DNA of 64,000 bases from Acidobacteriota bacterium (GTDB taxonomy: Bacteria; Acidobacteriota; Thermoanaerobaculia; Multivoradales; Multivoraceae), in NCBI GenBank assembly GCA_003388555.1, contig QQVD01000071.1:1-64000 (forward strand), read 5' to 3'. The position numbers and the translations under genes are program-made. Shown here in pieces: positions 61,248 to 64,000 of this stretch. Under the pieces are notes generated by a model, which was not told the DNA's origin, did no database searches, and saw only the letters and a program-made list of their open reading frames with translations. Every line of letters starts with the position of its first letter. The first letter of the stretch is position 1.

Positions 61248-63212
61248 ATGCTGAACGTGCTCCGCGACAACGTCCGTCGCCTGTCGCCCCTGCTCTGGCT
61301 GGTCATCGCGGCCTTCGTCATCCTGATGTTCTGGGAGGTCGGCAACACGCAGCCGACCGCCGGCGCCCAGGTCGCCGCCACCGTGGCCGGCAACGAGATC
61401 ACCTTCTCCGAGTTCGAGTCGACGTACCGCAATCTCGAGTCGCGTTTCCGCTCGATCTACGGCGAGGCGTACACCCCGGAGCTCGCCGAGCAGCTCGGCC
61501 TGCCGATGCAGGCGATCGAGAGCCTGGTGCAGCAGAAGCTGGTGGTGCGTGAAGCGAAGAGGATCGGTATCGAGGCCTCGCCACCGGAGGTGCGCCAGGC
61601 GATCTTCGACGTGCCGCAGCTGCAGGACGCCAGCGGCAACTTCATCGGCTACGACGAGTACCGTCGTCTGCTGGCCCTGAACCGCATCCGCGAGGACCGT
61701 TTCGAGGCCGACCTCACCGAGGGAGTGCTGATCGACAAGTTCCAGTCCTTCTTCGGCTCGGCGGTCTTCGTATCGGCGGCCGACGCCGAGCGCTCGGCGA
61801 GGGCCGAGGCCGAGCGCGCCAGCATCCGTTTCCTTCTGCTCGATCCGGCCGAGTACCCGGCTGCGGTGGAGGTCGGCGACGGCGAGCTGGCGAGCTTCTA
61901 CGAGGCCAACTCGTCCGAGTTCCTCACCCCGGAGAAGCGCAGTGTCGCCTACTTCCACGTCAACACCAACGTCCTGCGGGCGGAGCTCGAGATCCCGGCC
62001 GAGGAGCTGCGCCGCTACTACGACGAGAACCAGGCCGAGTTCACCCAGGAGGAGCAGGCGCGGGCGCGTCACATCCTGCTCTTCGTGACTCCCGAGCGCA
62101 GCGCCGAGGAGGCGCGCGAGACGCTCGAGGAGCTGCGGCGGCGCATCGAGGCGGGCGAGGACTTCGCCGCCCTGGCTCGCGAGTTCAGCGAGGACGAGGC
62201 AACCGCCGCGCGCGGCGGCGATCTCGGCTACTTCCCGCGCGGCCGCATGACCGAGGCGTTCGAGGGCGCCGTGTTCGCCGCCGAAACCGGCCAGCTGGTC
62301 GGGCCGGTCGAGAACCAGCTCGGCCCACGCACCGGTTTCCACCTCATCGAGGTGCAGGACCTGCGCGCCGGCGGAGTGCAGGCCTACGATGAGGTCGAGA
62401 ACCGCATCCGCGTGCGCCTGCTCAACGACCGGGCGCGAGAGCAGAGCGAGGAGATCGCTCAGCGCGTGAGCGACGCCTTGAGCGGCCAGACCTACTCCAG
62501 CCGCGGCGACCTCGAGACGCTGGCCGCCTCGATCGACCAGCCCGCGACCTCGCTCGAGGAGGTGCCGCCGTTCGGAGTCGACGACAACCTGCCCGGGATC
62601 GGGCGCTCGACCCCGTTCGCGCGCACCGCCTTCGCCATGGAGGTGGGGGCGTTCTCCGAGCCCGTACGCATCGCCTCCGGTTGGGCGGTGCTCGCTCTGC
62701 TCGACGTCACCGAGGCGGCGGTGCCGCCGCTCGAGGAGGTCTCGGAGCAGGTCCGCGAGGCAGTGCTCGAGGAGAAGCGTGCCGCCGCCGCCGAGCAGCG
62801 TCTGGTCGAGCTCGCCGCCGCGATCGGGGCCGGCGAGACGACACTGGACGAAGCCGCGTCGCAGCTCGGGCTCGAGGTCACCGACGGCGGCGACTTCGAT
62901 CGCAACGGCTCGATCGCCGGTCTGGGCATCGTGCCGGCGATCAACCGCGCGGCGCTGGAGCTCGAGCTGGGCGGGATCGGCGGCCCGATCGAGATCGACC
63001 GCGGGCTGGTCCTCTTCGAGGTGACCGATCGCCAGCACTTCGACCCGGCCTCGTTCGAGAGCGAGCGTGAAGAGGTGATCGAGCGACTCACCCAGGAGCG
63101 CGCCGCGGCGCTGCTGCAGGCGGTGATCGACGAGCGCCGCAACCAGGCCAACGTCACCTACTCCCAGCAGCTGATCCAGAACTTCGACCTCGGGGACGGC
63201 CCCGACACTTGA
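61248..63212 (+). CDS. PpiD-like periplasmic peptidyl-prolyl isomerase
   Basis: A 654-residue chaperone anchored by a single N-terminal helix (SPLLWLVIAAFVILMFW, about residues 13-29). A SurA-like N-domain (about 45-190) contains GNEITFSEFESTYRNLESRF. The parvulin domain (about 280-380) contains RARHILLFVTPERSAEEA, GEDFAALAREFSEDEATAAR and GGDLGYFPRGRMTEAFEGAV. A second, degenerate parvulin-like part follows (about 440-520). It is expected to assist outer-membrane and exported protein folding. CAGGAG precedes ATG 61248. Its stop overlaps the ruvA TTG start. Confidence 0.93.
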   Translation: MLNVLRDNVRRLSPLLWLVIAAFVILMFWEVGNTQPTAGAQVAATVAGNEITFSEFESTYRNLESRFRSIYGEAYTPELAEQLGLPMQAIESLVQQKLVVREAKRIGIEASPPEVRQAIFDVPQLQDASGNFIGYDEYRRLLALNRIREDRFEADLTEGVLIDKFQSFFGSAVFVSAADAERSARAEAERASIRFLLLDPAEYPAAVEVGDGELASFYEANSSEFLTPEKRSVAYFHVNTNVLRAELEIPAEELRRYYDENQAEFTQEEQARARHILLFVTPERSAEEARETLEELRRRIEAGEDFAALAREFSEDEATAARGGDLGYFPRGRMTEAFEGAVFAAETGQLVGPVENQLGPRTGFHLIEVQDLRAGGVQAYDEVENRIRVRLLNDRAREQSEEIAQRVSDALSGQTYSSRGDLETLAASIDQPATSLEEVPPFGVDDNLPGIGRSTPFARTAFAMEVGAFSEPVRIASGWAVLALLDVTEAAVPPLEEVSEQVREAVLEEKRAAAAEQRLVELAAAIGAGETTLDEAASQLGLEVTDGGDFDRNGSIAGLGIVPAINRAALELELGGIGGPIEIDRGLVLFEVTDRQHFDPASFESEREEVIERLTQERAAALLQAVIDERRNQANVTYSQQLIQNFDLGDGPDT

Positions 63213-63868
63213 TCCGTTCGCTGCGTGGTGCCCTGCAGCGCGTCGAGACCGATCAGGTGGTCGTCGACGTGGGCGGCGTCGGCTACGCCGTGCGCACTCC
63301 GCTGTCGACCCTCTACGCCCTCGAGCAGGGCGACGGCGGGCTCGAGCCGGGCCGCGAGGTTGCGCTACTGGTGCACACGCAGGTACGCGACGACGCCATC
63401 GAGCTGTTCGGCTTCGCCAGCGACCTCGAGCTGCGCCTCTTCGAGCTGCTGGTCTCGGTCAGCGGCATCGGCCCGCGGCTGGCCCAGGGGGTGCTCTCGG
63501 GGCTGGCCCCCGACGAGGTCGCCGGCGCTCTCGCCCGCGGCGACGTGCCGCAGCTGGTGCGCATCCCCGGGGTGGGGAAGAAGACGGCCGAGCGCATGGT
63601 GCTCGAGCTGCGCGCCAAGGTGCCCCGGGAGCTCGCCGGGCTGTTGCCGAACGGCGGACGGTCGCAGCCGGTCCAGAGCCAGGCTCAGCAGAGCGGCGGC
63701 GGAGACTCCGTCGCCGATGCGGTCAGCGCCCTGCTCGGGCTCGGTTACCGCGCCAACGAAGCGCGCTCGGCGGTCGATGCCGCCTGGCGCGACGCCGGCG
63801 AAGGGAGCGCCGAGCTCACCCTCCAGGAGCTGCTGCGTGCGGCGCTGCGGCGGCTCGCCAAGGTCTGA
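63209..63868 (+). CDS. ruvA: Holliday junction DNA helicase subunit RuvA
   Basis: A 219-residue protein binding four-way junctions as a tetramer. The N-terminal OB fold begins MIRSLRGALQRVETDQVVVD with GGVGYAV. Two helix-hairpin-helix motifs are SGIGPRLAQGVLSGLAPDE and IPGVGKKTAERMVLELRAK. The C-terminal domain that contacts RuvB has ADAVSALLGLGYRANEARSA. Start is TTG 63209, overlapping the upstream stop (TTGA). It lies 55 bp before ruvB. Confidence 0.96.
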   Translation: MIRSLRGALQRVETDQVVVDVGGVGYAVRTPLSTLYALEQGDGGLEPGREVALLVHTQVRDDAIELFGFASDLELRLFELLVSVSGIGPRLAQGVLSGLAPDEVAGALARGDVPQLVRIPGVGKKTAERMVLELRAKVPRELAGLLPNGGRSQPVQSQAQQSGGGDSVADAVSALLGLGYRANEARSAVDAAWRDAGEGSAELTLQELLRAALRRLAKV

Positions 63869-63923
63869 CTGCAGGGCGCCGGGCACGGCCGGCCATCGCC
63901 GCCGCGACCGATAGACTGCGGCG

Positions 63924-64000
63924 ATGTCGGAGCATCCGATCCTCTCCAGCGACGCCGATGCCGACGACGTCGGCTTCGAGCCGGCACTGCGGCCGCGCAC
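63924..64000 (+). CDS. ruvB: Holliday junction helicase RuvB, 5' part only
   Basis: The window ends 25 codons into this gene. The first residues (MSEHPILSSDADADDVGFEP then ALRPR) match the acidic RuvB lead-in before the conserved RPxxFDEYIGQ region, and position behind ruvA is standard. TAGACT at 63912-63917 is placed so that a transcript could start at the ATG itself. No ribosome site is evident. Confidence 0.85.
   Translation, partial: MSEHPILSSDADADDVGFEPALRPR

Overview
This 64 kb window is a dense, roughly 70% G+C bacterial chromosome segment with no phage, plasmid or CRISPR content. The gene set points to a Gram-negative-type (diderm) organism: mreBCD-mrdA-rodA-rng, Wzm/Wzt polysaccharide export, a WaaP-type lipopolysaccharide kinase domain, lipoproteins and a PpiD-like chaperone. 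It also has a SufBCDSU-type Fe-S system, RicT/PSP1 and a divergent Hfq. The combination, plus secreted proteins ending in an IPTL-like C-terminal anchor, is most consistent with Acidobacteriota (Thermoanaerobaculia-like). That placement is an inference from gene content, not a proven identification.

Layout. 1-590 holds a 104-bp tandem repeat with nested palindromes and heptamer repeats, and no gene. 591-2106 (minus) is serS with a small membrane protein behind it. 2290-10363 (plus) is a surface-polysaccharide assembly cluster: an unknown multi-spanning membrane protein, a double GT2 protein, a single GT2, a GT4 and the initiating polyprenyl-phosphate sugar transferase. 10407-14439 (minus) holds purD, ricT, hfq-like and pdxA. 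14581-16723 (plus) holds a 5'-truncated trypsin-like protease remnant followed by two tandem near-identical secreted proteins with IPTL-type anchors. 16889-23692 (minus) is a complete suf operon in the order regulator-B-C-D-S-U-T, with a recognisable promoter and palindrome. 23916-29073 (minus) carries an AI-2E-family permease, acetyl-CoA synthetase and ATP-type PEP carboxykinase.

29404-34715 (minus) is rpsU with its terminator, mutS2, dnaG and tRNA-Asn. 35105-35905 (minus) is a lipoprotein with a BamE/SmpA-like C-terminus. 36746-39514 (plus) is a 922-residue acidic, proline-rich protein with a VPE repeat. 39726-43932 (plus) holds a CAT-anticodon tRNA, a CT398-type coiled-coil zinc-ribbon protein, a YggS-type PLP protein, a long-chain acyl-CoA ligase and an FKBP isomerase. 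43979-48628 (minus) holds an M3 oligopeptidase and then Wzm-Wzt-DUF3467. 48811-49229 is a gene-less CTAG-flanked block with inverted-repeat ends, resembling a MITE or decayed IS. 49714-60828 (minus) is the cell-shape cluster: a FecR-like protein, mreB, mreC, mreD, mrdA, rodA, rng and finally a protein joining a WaaP/Kdo-kinase-like domain to a glycosidase-like barrel. 61248-64000 (plus) holds ppiD-like, ruvA and the start of ruvB.

Themes. Envelope building dominates: polysaccharide synthesis, ABC export, shape and septum-independent peptidoglycan synthesis, and an unusual kinase-glycosidase fusion sharing the shape operon. The best candidates for undescribed biology are that fusion, the nested-palindrome repeat array at the left edge, the CTAG-flanked element family and the tandem anchored secreted proteins. 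Several operon boundaries show direct sequence signals: the promoters of suf, tRNA-Asn and the 922-residue protein, and the rpsU terminator.
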